64,000 nucleotides of DNA, taken from the NCBI RefSeq assembly GCF_022513585.1, contig NZ_JAKWBF010000001.1, positions 62,001-126,000 on the forward strand, read 5' to 3'. The stretch comes from Gordonia gummivorans. Lineage in GTDB: Bacteria > Actinomycetota > Actinomycetes > Mycobacteriales > Mycobacteriaceae. A model generated the notes under the pieces. It was not told the DNA's origin. It did no database searches and saw nothing but the letters and a program-made list of their open reading frames with translations. Position numbers and translations under genes: made by a program. Positions 1-7,165 of the stretch are shown piece after piece; position 1 is the first letter of the stretch; each line of letters starts with the position of its first letter.

Positions 1-902
1 ACACCCTTCAGCAGGATCGGCAGCGACGTGCGGTCGCGCAGTCCCTCGACGTCGGCCCAGTTCAGCGACGGCCGTGAATAGATGTCGAGGAAGGTCTGCA
101 CCCCGACCCTCGGCTCCGGAGCGCGAAGATTTGCCAGCAGCTTTCCTGGAGTGTTGCGGGCGATGGAGAACAACGTCGCGATGGCTCCCAGGCTCACCTC
201 GGGGCGTTCGGCATCATCGGTGGACGCGACCCGTTCGGCGACGATCTCGGCGAACCGGGGATCGGACGTGTATTGCGCGATGCCCTCACCGCGCGCGAAG
301 GGCAGCGAACCCAGATTGAGGTCCTGTGGCCGCCAGCCGAGCATCGTGGTGTCCAGTGTTACGACGACGGCTGCCGCGCCCATCGCCTCGGCCCTCGACA
401 GCAGACTGTCGACGAGGTCGTCGTCGGTGGACCAGTAGAGCTGGAACCACCGCGGGGCGCCTGGCGCGACGGCCTCCATCTGGCGCGCCACCCGCTCCAT
501 CGACGCACTGCCCTGGTTCGAAAAGATATAGGGCACACCGATTTCCGCGGCTGCGTGACCGATGTGCACATCCGCGTCGGGCGCGGCCAGTGACCCGGCA
601 CCCACCGGCGCGAAGAGGACGGGCGCGGGCAGCTTCTGCCCGAACAACTCGATCTCCAACGTTCGTTCGGAGACGTCGCGCAGGACGCGCGGCACGATCG
701 CCCACTTCTCGAGTGCCGCCCGGTTGGCGTCCATCGTGCGTCCTTCACCGGCGCCGCCGGCGATGTAGGCCCACGCCCGGTCGGACATGGCCCGACGGGC
801 ACGACGCTCGAGTTCGGCGAAGTCGGTGGGTACGCGCGGGGGTCGGCGGTGGATTCCGGCGGTGTAGATCTCGTTCTGTCGCACACGTCCCAGACCGGCC
901 AT
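1..902 (-). CDS. FMN-dependent alpha-hydroxy-acid oxidase / lactate 2-monooxygenase family (3' end beyond window)
   Basis: The minus strand from the ATG at 902 reads open to the window edge, giving the N-terminal 300 residues of an FMN-binding TIM-barrel enzyme of the glycolate oxidase/lactate monooxygenase family. Visible family motifs are WAYIAGGAGEGRTMDANR near residue 45, LFAPVGAGSL, the QLYWSTDDDLVDSLL segment, VVVTLDTTMLGWRPQDL, and at the cut end LPILLKGV, which holds the catalytic-region lysine. The RPxDL and LDTTMLGWR signatures favour the lactate 2-monooxygenase-like branch over the short mandelate-type enzymes. These enzymes oxidise 2-hydroxy acids with FMN in the cytosol; the substrate cannot be read from sequence. 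It is divergent from the MMPL gene with 74 nt between starts. The active-site His/Arg region lies outside the window. Confidence 0.85.
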   Translation of the reverse strand, partial: MAGLGRVRQNEIYTAGIHRRPPRVPTDFAELERRARRAMSDRAWAYIAGGAGEGRTMDANRAALEKWAIVPRVLRDVSERTLEIELFGQKLPAPVLFAPVGAGSLAAPDADVHIGHAAAEIGVPYIFSNQGSASMERVARQMEAVAPGAPRWFQLYWSTDDDLVDSLLSRAEAMGAAAVVVTLDTTMLGWRPQDLNLGSLPFARGEGIAQYTSDPRFAEIVAERVASTDDAERPEVSLGAIATLFSIARNTPGKLLANLRAPEPRVGVQTFLDIYSRPSLNWADVEGLRDRTSLPILLKG

Positions 903-976
903 GGCGTCACCCTACCGATCCGATGGTGTTCCGCGGATATCGATAGGCTGGCTTACAACGAACCTCGGGAGGGAAC

Positions 977-3220
977 GTGGCACTCGCGCTCTATCGACTC
1001 GGTCGATTCGCATTCCGCAAGAAGTGGTGGTTCATCGCCGCCTGGCTGGTGGCGTTGTTCTCGGTCGGTGCGATCACCGCCGCCGCGGCACCCAAGTTCG
1101 CCACCGACTTCGAACTCCCCAACACCGACTCCGACCGTGCGATGTCGGTGATGAAGACCGACTTCCCGGCCTTCAACGATCAGCTGCTCAAGTCCCCGAC
1201 GACGGTGGTGATCGCGGCCGACGACGGTCTCGCGAACCACGAAGCCCAGATCTACGCGCTGGTCGGCAAGCTGCGAGCGCTCCCGCACGTCGTCATGCCC
1301 GAGCAGACCGTCAATCCGGTCGCCGCGGCGGCCGCGAATCCGAAGCTGGCGTCGCTCTTCATCGGCGACAACGGCAAGGTCGGCCTCATCAAGATCCAGC
1401 AGGACATCCCGCGTGAGGATCTCACCGTCGACGACATGGAGCAGTTCAAGGACATCCTCGCCGAATCCAGCGGCAACGGACTCCAGGTCGAGGGCACCGG
1501 CGCGCTCATGCAGGTGCAGGAACAAGGCGGTGCTGCCGAGCTGCTCGGTTTCGCCATCGCCTTCGTCGTGATGATCGTCGCGTTCGGAGCACTCGTGGCG
1601 GCGTTCATCCCGATCATCACCGGCATCGTCGGGGTCGGCCTGACGATGCTGCTGGTTACCCTGAGCGCAAAGTTCATGGACGTGCAGCAAAGCGCCACCG
1701 CCATCATCACGATGCTCGGCATCGCCGTATCGATCGACTACGCGCTGTTCATCGTGTCCCGCTACCGGTCGGAGTTGAACATCGGTGGCACCCGTGAGGC
1801 AGCTGCGGGACGCGCCGTGGGCACGGCCGGGTCGGCCGTGGTCTTCGCCGGTCTCACCGTCATGGTCGCGGTCGCCGCACTGAGCGTCGTGGGTATCCCG
1901 TTCATCACCCAGATGGGTATCGCCGCGTCGTTCGCGGTGCTCATCGCAGTCCTGGGCGCCATCACCCTGATCCCGGCGCTGCTCGGCGCGTTCGGGCGGT
2001 TCGCCTTCAAGCCGCGCATCCCGGGTATCCGGCACGGCGACGAGCCCGACGACCAGCCGTCGAACGGCCTGCGCGTCGGCCGGTTCATCACGCGCTACCC
2101 GCTGCCCGTCGCGATCATCGGCCTCGTGTTGCTCGCGGTCGCGGCCGGTCCGATGACCCGTCTCGAGCTCGGCATGGACACCACGTCCGACGCCGAATAC
2201 TCGGCCACCGCACTGCTGCAACGCGGCTTCGGTGAGGGCGTGAACGGCGAACTGTTCGTCGTCGTCACCGACGCCGACGGCGGCAATGTCGCACCGGCCG
2301 CCGATGCCGTTGTCGCCCATGCCAAGACGCTCGACAACGTAGCCAACCCGAGCCAGATCACCTGGGTGGGCAACGGGCCCAATCCCGCCAATTCGCAGGA
2401 GGGCGCAACCGCTGCGCTCATCACGGTGACACCCGAGAAGTCACCGTCGGGACCCGAGACGCACACGCTGATGGACCAGCTGCGCGACTACGCCAAGGAC
2501 GCCCCGAACGGCGCCACGGTGAATGTCGGCGGACAGACCGCGATTCTGTCCGACATCTCCGACAAGCTCAGTTCGGCGTTGATCCCGTTCCTGCTTCTCG
2601 TCGTCGGACTCGCGTTCATCATCCTGATGGTGGTGTTCCGTTCGATCCTGGTGCCGCTCACCGCGACCATCGGCTTCCTGTTCTCCGTCTGCGCGACGTT
2701 CGGGGCAACGGTACTGATCTTCCAGGAGGGCTACTTCGGCCTGATCGAGCACACCAAACCGGTGATCTCGTTCCTGCCGATCTTCCTCATCGGTGTGGTC
2801 TTCGGCCTCGCAATGGATTACCAGGTCTTCTTGGTGACCCGAATGCGCGAGGAGTACGTCCACGGGGTGTCGGCCAAGGACTCGGTCATCATCGGCTACC
2901 AGCACGGTGCGCGTGTGGTCACCTCCGCCGCACTGATCATGATCTCCGTGTTCGCCGCGTTCATGCTCGCCCCGGACACCATCGCCAAGATGATGGGATT
3001 CGCGCTTGCGGCCGCGGTCTTCTTCGACGCCTTCGTGATTCGGATGATGGTGGTCCCGGCGGTGACCGCCCTGATGGGCGACGCCGCCTGGAAGCTGCCA
3101 CGATGGCTGGACAAGATCCTGCCCAACGTGGACGTGGAGGGCACCGCCATCCGCGAGATCCCGATCGAGGACTCCACCGACCCCACGGACGAACGCAAGC
3201 CGGCACCCACTCCGGCGTGA
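977..3220 (+). CDS. MMPL-family RND transporter
   Basis: A 747-residue inner-membrane transporter with the duplicated MMPL/RND architecture: TM1 at about residues 17-38, a periplasmic loop to about 185, TM2-6 to about 345, a cytosolic linker, TM7 near 372-393, a second periplasmic loop to about 535, then TM8-12. The paired Asp-Tyr motifs of the proton relay are visible, GIAVSIDYALFIVSRYR at about 248 and GLAMDYQVFLVTRMREE at about 609. Such proteins move lipids or hydrophobic small molecules using proton motive force. Length and the FRKKWWF start match the short YdfJ-like actinobacterial branch rather than the ~1000-residue lipid-exporting MmpL proteins. The GTG start is preceded by GGGAGGGA at 967-974. 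The LLM oxidoreductase follows after 6 nt and is probably co-transcribed. Substrate unknown. Confidence 0.93.
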   Translation: MALALYRLGRFAFRKKWWFIAAWLVALFSVGAITAAAAPKFATDFELPNTDSDRAMSVMKTDFPAFNDQLLKSPTTVVIAADDGLANHEAQIYALVGKLRALPHVVMPEQTVNPVAAAAANPKLASLFIGDNGKVGLIKIQQDIPREDLTVDDMEQFKDILAESSGNGLQVEGTGALMQVQEQGGAAELLGFAIAFVVMIVAFGALVAAFIPIITGIVGVGLTMLLVTLSAKFMDVQQSATAIITMLGIAVSIDYALFIVSRYRSELNIGGTREAAAGRAVGTAGSAVVFAGLTVMVAVAALSVVGIPFITQMGIAASFAVLIAVLGAITLIPALLGAFGRFAFKPRIPGIRHGDEPDDQPSNGLRVGRFITRYPLPVAIIGLVLLAVAAGPMTRLELGMDTTSDAEYSATALLQRGFGEGVNGELFVVVTDADGGNVAPAADAVVAHAKTLDNVANPSQITWVGNGPNPANSQEGATAALITVTPEKSPSGPETHTLMDQLRDYAKDAPNGATVNVGGQTAILSDISDKLSSALIPFLLLVVGLAFIILMVVFRSILVPLTATIGFLFSVCATFGATVLIFQEGYFGLIEHTKPVISFLPIFLIGVVFGLAMDYQVFLVTRMREEYVHGVSAKDSVIIGYQHGARVVTSAALIMISVFAAFMLAPDTIAKMMGFALAAAVFFDAFVIRMMVVPAVTALMGDAAWKLPRWLDKILPNVDVEGTAIREIPIEDSTDPTDERKPAPTPA

Positions 3221-3226
3221 TCGACT

Positions 3227-4105
3227 GTGCGCCACGGCATCTGCATTCTCCCCGACCAACCGTGGGCCCGGTCGCGGTCGCTCTGGTCGGCGGCCGAGGA
3301 GATGGGCTTCGACCACGCCTGGACCTACGACCACCTGGTGTGGGGCGGACTCCCTGAGGCACAGTGGTTCTCGTGCATGCCGACGCTTGCCGCGGCGGCC
3401 TCCGTGACCACGTCCATCAAGCTCGGCACGTTCGTCACCTCGCCGAATTTCCGTCACCCGGCAGCGTTTTCGCGTGAGGTGCAAACCCTGCGCGACATCT
3501 CCGACGACCGGCTCCTCGTCGGACTCGGGGTCGGCGGAACTCCCGACGATCACATCCTCGGTCAGCCGGAGTTATCGATCGGCCGGCGAGTGGACAGGTT
3601 TCAGGAGTTCGTCGGCGTGCTCGACGCGACGCTGCGCGACGACCACGTCACGGTCGACGGCGAGTACTACCGCATCGTGGATATGCGACTGGTCGGCGGG
3701 TCCGTCCGCGACCGGGTACCGCTACTCATCGCCGGCAACGGTCCTCGCTCAATACGTTTCGCCGCCCGGCACGGCGACGGCTGGGTGACCACCGGCCGTG
3801 GCGCGGACACCCTCGACGAGTGGTTCGAGGACATCGCACGCGGTTGCGACGTCCTACAGGAAGCCCGTGCGGACATCGGCGACGCAGGAGACTTCGACGC
3901 CTACCTGAGCCTGGACTCCTCCCCGCGGAATTCGCTGGAAAGCATCGGCCTGTTCGACGAGATGGTCGGCCGCGCAGACGAACTCGGCTTCACCGACGTC
4001 GTGGTGCACTGGCCGCGGGACGAGGAGCCCTATCGCGCGTCGGTTGATGTTCTCGAGGCAGTCGCCGCCCGCTTCACACCGACGCGATCAACAACCCGCC
4101 CATGA
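3227..4105 (+). CDS. LLM-class (F420-dependent type) oxidoreductase
   Basis: A 292-residue luciferase-like TIM-barrel protein. It opens with GICILPDQPW, then SAAEEMGFDHAWTYDHLVWGG, SIKLGTFVTSPNFRHPAAFSRE and GLGVGGTPDD, a layout typical of actinobacterial F420-dependent LLM reductases (for example the 5,10-methylene-H4MPT reductase-like group). IAGNGPRSIRFAARHGDGWVTTG at about residues 166-188 is the conserved phosphate/cofactor-binding region. Start is GTG, 6 nt after the MMPL stop, so translation is probably coupled. Its 3' end overlaps the convergent lysE-type gene by 32 nt. The cofactor (F420 or FMN) and substrate are inferred only from the family. Confidence 0.85.
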   Translation: MRHGICILPDQPWARSRSLWSAAEEMGFDHAWTYDHLVWGGLPEAQWFSCMPTLAAAASVTTSIKLGTFVTSPNFRHPAAFSREVQTLRDISDDRLLVGLGVGGTPDDHILGQPELSIGRRVDRFQEFVGVLDATLRDDHVTVDGEYYRIVDMRLVGGSVRDRVPLLIAGNGPRSIRFAARHGDGWVTTGRGADTLDEWFEDIARGCDVLQEARADIGDAGDFDAYLSLDSSPRNSLESIGLFDEMVGRADELGFTDVVVHWPRDEEPYRASVDVLEAVAARFTPTRSTTRP

Positions 4106-4694
4106 TCAGCATGACCACCGCGACCACGCCGTCGAGGATCTTCCACGAGCGTGGCTTGGAGAACACCCGCGACAACCGGCCCGCGCCGTGCCCGAGCGCG
4201 GTGAACCACAGGAAGCTTGCCGCGCAGGCACCGATCGCGAACGCCCACTTGCCATTTCCGTGACTCGACGCGATGGCTCCCATGGTGAGCACGGTGTCGA
4301 GATAGACGTGTGGGTTCAGCCAGGTGAGCGCCAGCGCGGTGGCAATCGCAGCCCAACGGCTCGTCGTCCCCGCTTCTCCGGCGTTGATGGCGATTGCCTC
4401 GTCGCTACGTAGGCATCGCTTCGCTGCAAGCAGTCCGAGAACGACGATGTATGCGCCGCCGGCGAGCTTGGCGAAGGTCACCACCCCGGGATGCGCCGCG
4501 ACGAGCGCACCCAATCCCGCGACACCGGCCACGATCAGAATCACGTCGGAGAGCGCGCACACCGCCACGACGGCGGCGGTATGCGAACGTCGTACCCCCT
4601 GCTGGAGCAAGAAGATGTTCTGCGGTCCGATCGCGATGATCAGACCGGCGCCGGTCAGCAGGCCGGCAAGCGCCGGAGTCAGGAAGGGGGTCAC
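4074..4694 (-). CDS. LysE/ArgO-family amino acid exporter
   Basis: A 206-residue membrane protein with six predicted membrane segments and the LysE family pattern: the N-terminal GLLTGAGLIIAIGPQNIFLLQQGV helix, a central hydrophobic block (VAVCALSDVILIVAG), a basic cytosolic stretch AAKRCLRSD, and TWLNPHVYLDTV, the conserved NP(H/N) motif of the LysE/ArgO exporters. These export lysine or arginine to relieve amino-acid overload; the exact substrate is not determinable here. The start is GTG with GGAGAG 5 nt upstream. Its tail overlaps the tail of the LLM gene by 32 nt. No LysG/ArgP-type LysR regulator lies next to it, which is unusual for lysE loci. Confidence 0.88.
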   Translation of the reverse strand: MTPFLTPALAGLLTGAGLIIAIGPQNIFLLQQGVRRSHTAAVVAVCALSDVILIVAGVAGLGALVAAHPGVVTFAKLAGGAYIVVLGLLAAKRCLRSDEAIAINAGEAGTTSRWAAIATALALTWLNPHVYLDTVLTMGAIASSHGNGKWAFAIGACAASFLWFTALGHGAGRLSRVFSKPRSWKILDGVVAVVMLIMGGLLIASV

Positions 4695-4742
4695 GACTCT
4701 CCACGCTAAGAGCAGCGCGATGTACAGTCCAACGAATCTTTC

Positions 4743-6104
4743 TCACGAATCATTAGTTGAACTGAAGAGTCCTAGTGGCCGCTCGACGACCGGCGGCACA
4801 GGATCCGCGGCAACGGTCACCACGTCGGTGATCGGATGCGCCACTTCGTCCCGCCAGAGTCGGGCCGCCAGATAGAAGGCGAGAGCCACGGGCACCGGCA
4901 GCAGGCCGGCGAGGATGAACGTCGTCGTCAGTCCGAGGTAATGGCTGAGCGGCGCGGCGATCGCCATCGAGACCGGCATCAGCGCAATCGAGACGAAGAA
5001 GTCCAGGCTCGCCACGCGGCCGAGAATCGCGGGCGGCACGCGACGCTGGAGCAGAGTGCCCCACAGCACCATCGGGCCGTCGAACAGAACGCCCATCGCG
5101 AAGCCGGCGAGGACGAACATCCACGTCGCATCCGCGAGACCCATCAGCACCAACGGCACGCTGGAGAATCCCCAGATCGAGAACATGACCGTCAGATATC
5201 GCCGGGGCATGCGGATCGAGGCAAAGACGAGCGATGCAGAGGCAGCACCCGCACCGAAGCCGGCCAGCACCAGCGCGTGATCCGACGCCCCGCCGTGCAC
5301 GCGCTCCTGCAGAGCGAACGGAACGAGCACCTCGATCGGCCCCATCGTCGCCAAGACCAGCACGCACGCGAAGAACAGCGTCGCCCACAACCACGGCGTG
5401 CGCCAGAGGTAAGCGAACCCCTCCGCGACATCGGTCACCGCGGTGCGAATCGGATTCCCGCGAAGCGGCTCACCCCCATCGGAATCCGACCGGCGCAGCG
5501 CCACCGGATCCATGCGGACGTAGAAGAGCGCCGACACGATGGAACCGGCAGCGGCCAGTACCACCGCCGGACCGGGCGCCGCGGCGGCGATGACCGCACC
5601 GGCGATCATCGGCCCGACCGCCTGGAACACCACCGGACGCAGAAACCCTTCAATTCCATTGGCAGCCTGCAACTCCGACGGCTCTACGATGCTGGGAAGC
5701 AACGCCGAGTACGCCGGGTAGTACATGCCGATCGTGACGCCACCGAGGATCGCGGCCGCCACCACATGCCACAGCGACAGCACACCCAGAATCGACGCCA
5801 ACCCGATCAGGCCGAAGACGATCATCTTGACCGTCTCGAGACCGATCATGATGACTCGCTGCGAAACCCGATCGGCGAGAACGCCTCCGGCCAATGTGGA
5901 CACGAGCATCCCGACCGCCGATGCGCCGGTGGCCAGCGACACCTGAGCGGGTCCGCCGCCCAACTCGATGACCTGCCACACCACCGCGATCGTCCACACA
6001 CCGTCGGCGAACATCGCGAGCACCAGACCGCTCAAGAGCAGCCGGTACTGACGCCGTGCAAACGGCATCAGTGCACGCGGCAATCGGCGCTCGGCGGTGG
6101 TCAT
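4743..6104 (-). CDS. MFS transporter
   Basis: A 453-residue major facilitator protein with about 12 membrane helices. It begins PFARRQYRLLLSGLVLAMFADGVWTIAVVWQVIELGGGPAQVSLATGASAVGMLVSTLAGGVLADRVSQR; the motif-A-like GGVLADRVSQR between TM2 and TM3 is clear. The organisation matches the MFS_3/EntS-type group (drug or siderophore efflux and many uncharacterised actinobacterial exporters). The ATG start has AAGGA almost touching it, so the start is slightly uncertain; the next internal start would remove about 12 residues before the first helix. It sits 48 nt upstream of the LysE gene on the same strand, and the two may share a transcript. Substrate unknown. Confidence 0.85.
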   Translation of the reverse strand: MTTAERRLPRALMPFARRQYRLLLSGLVLAMFADGVWTIAVVWQVIELGGGPAQVSLATGASAVGMLVSTLAGGVLADRVSQRVIMIGLETVKMIVFGLIGLASILGVLSLWHVVAAAILGGVTIGMYYPAYSALLPSIVEPSELQAANGIEGFLRPVVFQAVGPMIAGAVIAAAAPGPAVVLAAAGSIVSALFYVRMDPVALRRSDSDGGEPLRGNPIRTAVTDVAEGFAYLWRTPWLWATLFFACVLVLATMGPIEVLVPFALQERVHGGASDHALVLAGFGAGAASASLVFASIRMPRRYLTVMFSIWGFSSVPLVLMGLADATWMFVLAGFAMGVLFDGPMVLWGTLLQRRVPPAILGRVASLDFFVSIALMPVSMAIAAPLSHYLGLTTTFILAGLLPVPVALAFYLAARLWRDEVAHPITDVVTVAADPVPPVVERPLGLFSSTNDS

Positions 6105-6150
6105 CCTTCGAGGATGCCCGATCGCAGCCCGCCGCTGCCAGCGGTTTTAC

Positions 6151-7077
6151 TCAGCTCGCCTTGCGCGGAGCCTTCTTCGCCGCGGCCTTCTTGGCGGGCG
6201 CCTTCTTGGCAGCGGCCTTCTTGGCAGGCGCCTTCTTCGCGGCCGCCTTCTTGGCCGGAGCCTTCTTTGCCGGGGCCTTGTCGTCCGCCGAGTCCTCGGG
6301 CCCGCGGTCCTTCACCGACGCGCGCAGCGCCGCCAGCAGATCGGCCACCTCGGAGTCCTCGTCGACGGTGTCCTCTGCTTCGGTCTCGGGGAATGCCTCG
6401 GATCCGTCGGCCTTGGCCTCGATGAGTTTGGACAGTTCCACCTGGTAGGTGTCCTCGAATTCACCCGGATCGTAATCCTTGGCCATCGTCTCGATCAGCG
6501 ACGACGCCATCTTCAGCTCTTGGTCGTGGATCGTGATGTCGTCGTCGAGGAAGCCGAAATCGGGCTTGCGAACCTCGTCGGGCCACAGCAGGGTCTGCAG
6601 TGTCATCACGCCGTCGACGACGCGCAGCGCTGCCATCCGGGTGCGGTTGCGCAAGGTGAACGACGTGATCGCGAGTCGCTCGGTTTCCTCGAGCGCCTTG
6701 GCCAGCAACGCGTAGGCCTTCGGTGATTTCGACGACGGCTCCAGGTAGTAGGGCTTGTCGAAATAGATGGGATCGACCTGGTCAACCGGCACGAATTCGA
6801 GAATCGAGATCTCCGGGCTCTTCTGTACCGGCAGCGTCGCGAGGTCGTCTTTGGTGAGGATCACGGTCTCGCCGGAGTCGGTCTCGTAGGCGTTGGCGAT
6901 GTCGCCGTAGTCGACCTCGGTGTCGGTGCCCTCCCGCACGCGCCGATAGCGGATTCGGGTTCCGTCCTTCGAATCCACCTGGAACGACTTGCGGTCGTGG
7001 CTTTCCGTCGCCGAGTACACCTTGACCGGAACGTTCACCAGGCCAAAGCTCAGATCGCCCTTCCAGATCGAGCGCAT
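6151..7077 (-). CDS. ku: Non-homologous end joining protein Ku
   Basis: A 308-residue bacterial Ku, the DNA-end-binding homodimer that recruits LigD in non-homologous end joining. It starts MRSIWKGDLSFGLVNVPVKVYSATE, the hallmark Ku N-terminus, and keeps the core barrel blocks such as RYRRV, ILEFVPVDQVDPIYFDKPYYLEP, and AITSFTLRNRTRMAALR through residue ~250. The C-terminal ~50 residues are an Asp/Glu stretch followed by KKAPAKKAAAKKAP-type repeats ending RKAS, like the lysine-rich DNA-sliding tail of mycobacterial Ku. The ATG at 7077 was chosen over a 65-codon longer open frame because homologues begin at this methionine and the extension covers the ligD promoter. It is divergent from ligD with 88 nt between starts. 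Confidence 0.96.
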   Translation of the reverse strand: MRSIWKGDLSFGLVNVPVKVYSATESHDRKSFQVDSKDGTRIRYRRVREGTDTEVDYGDIANAYETDSGETVILTKDDLATLPVQKSPEISILEFVPVDQVDPIYFDKPYYLEPSSKSPKAYALLAKALEETERLAITSFTLRNRTRMAALRVVDGVMTLQTLLWPDEVRKPDFGFLDDDITIHDQELKMASSLIETMAKDYDPGEFEDTYQVELSKLIEAKADGSEAFPETEAEDTVDEDSEVADLLAALRASVKDRGPEDSADDKAPAKKAPAKKAAAKKAPAKKAAAKKAPAKKAAAKKAPRKAS

Positions 7078-7165
7078 GGGGCCATTGTGCCACCTGAGAC
7101 GCCATCGCGGCAGCGATGACCCTGGAGATGACGTCACCGGCCGCGCCGCAGTGGACAATGGATGC

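Noticed and set aside
953..2320. 455-codon open frame antisense to the MMPL gene
   Set aside because: Asp/Arg/His-rich composition typical of the shadow of a high-GC gene; the opposite strand encodes a clear MMPL transporter.
6989..7165. Longer ligD start, and longer ku start at 7272
   Set aside because: Both extensions run into the divergent partner and are unlike Ku and LigD N-termini; MRSIWKGDLSFG and the start at 7166 fit the families.
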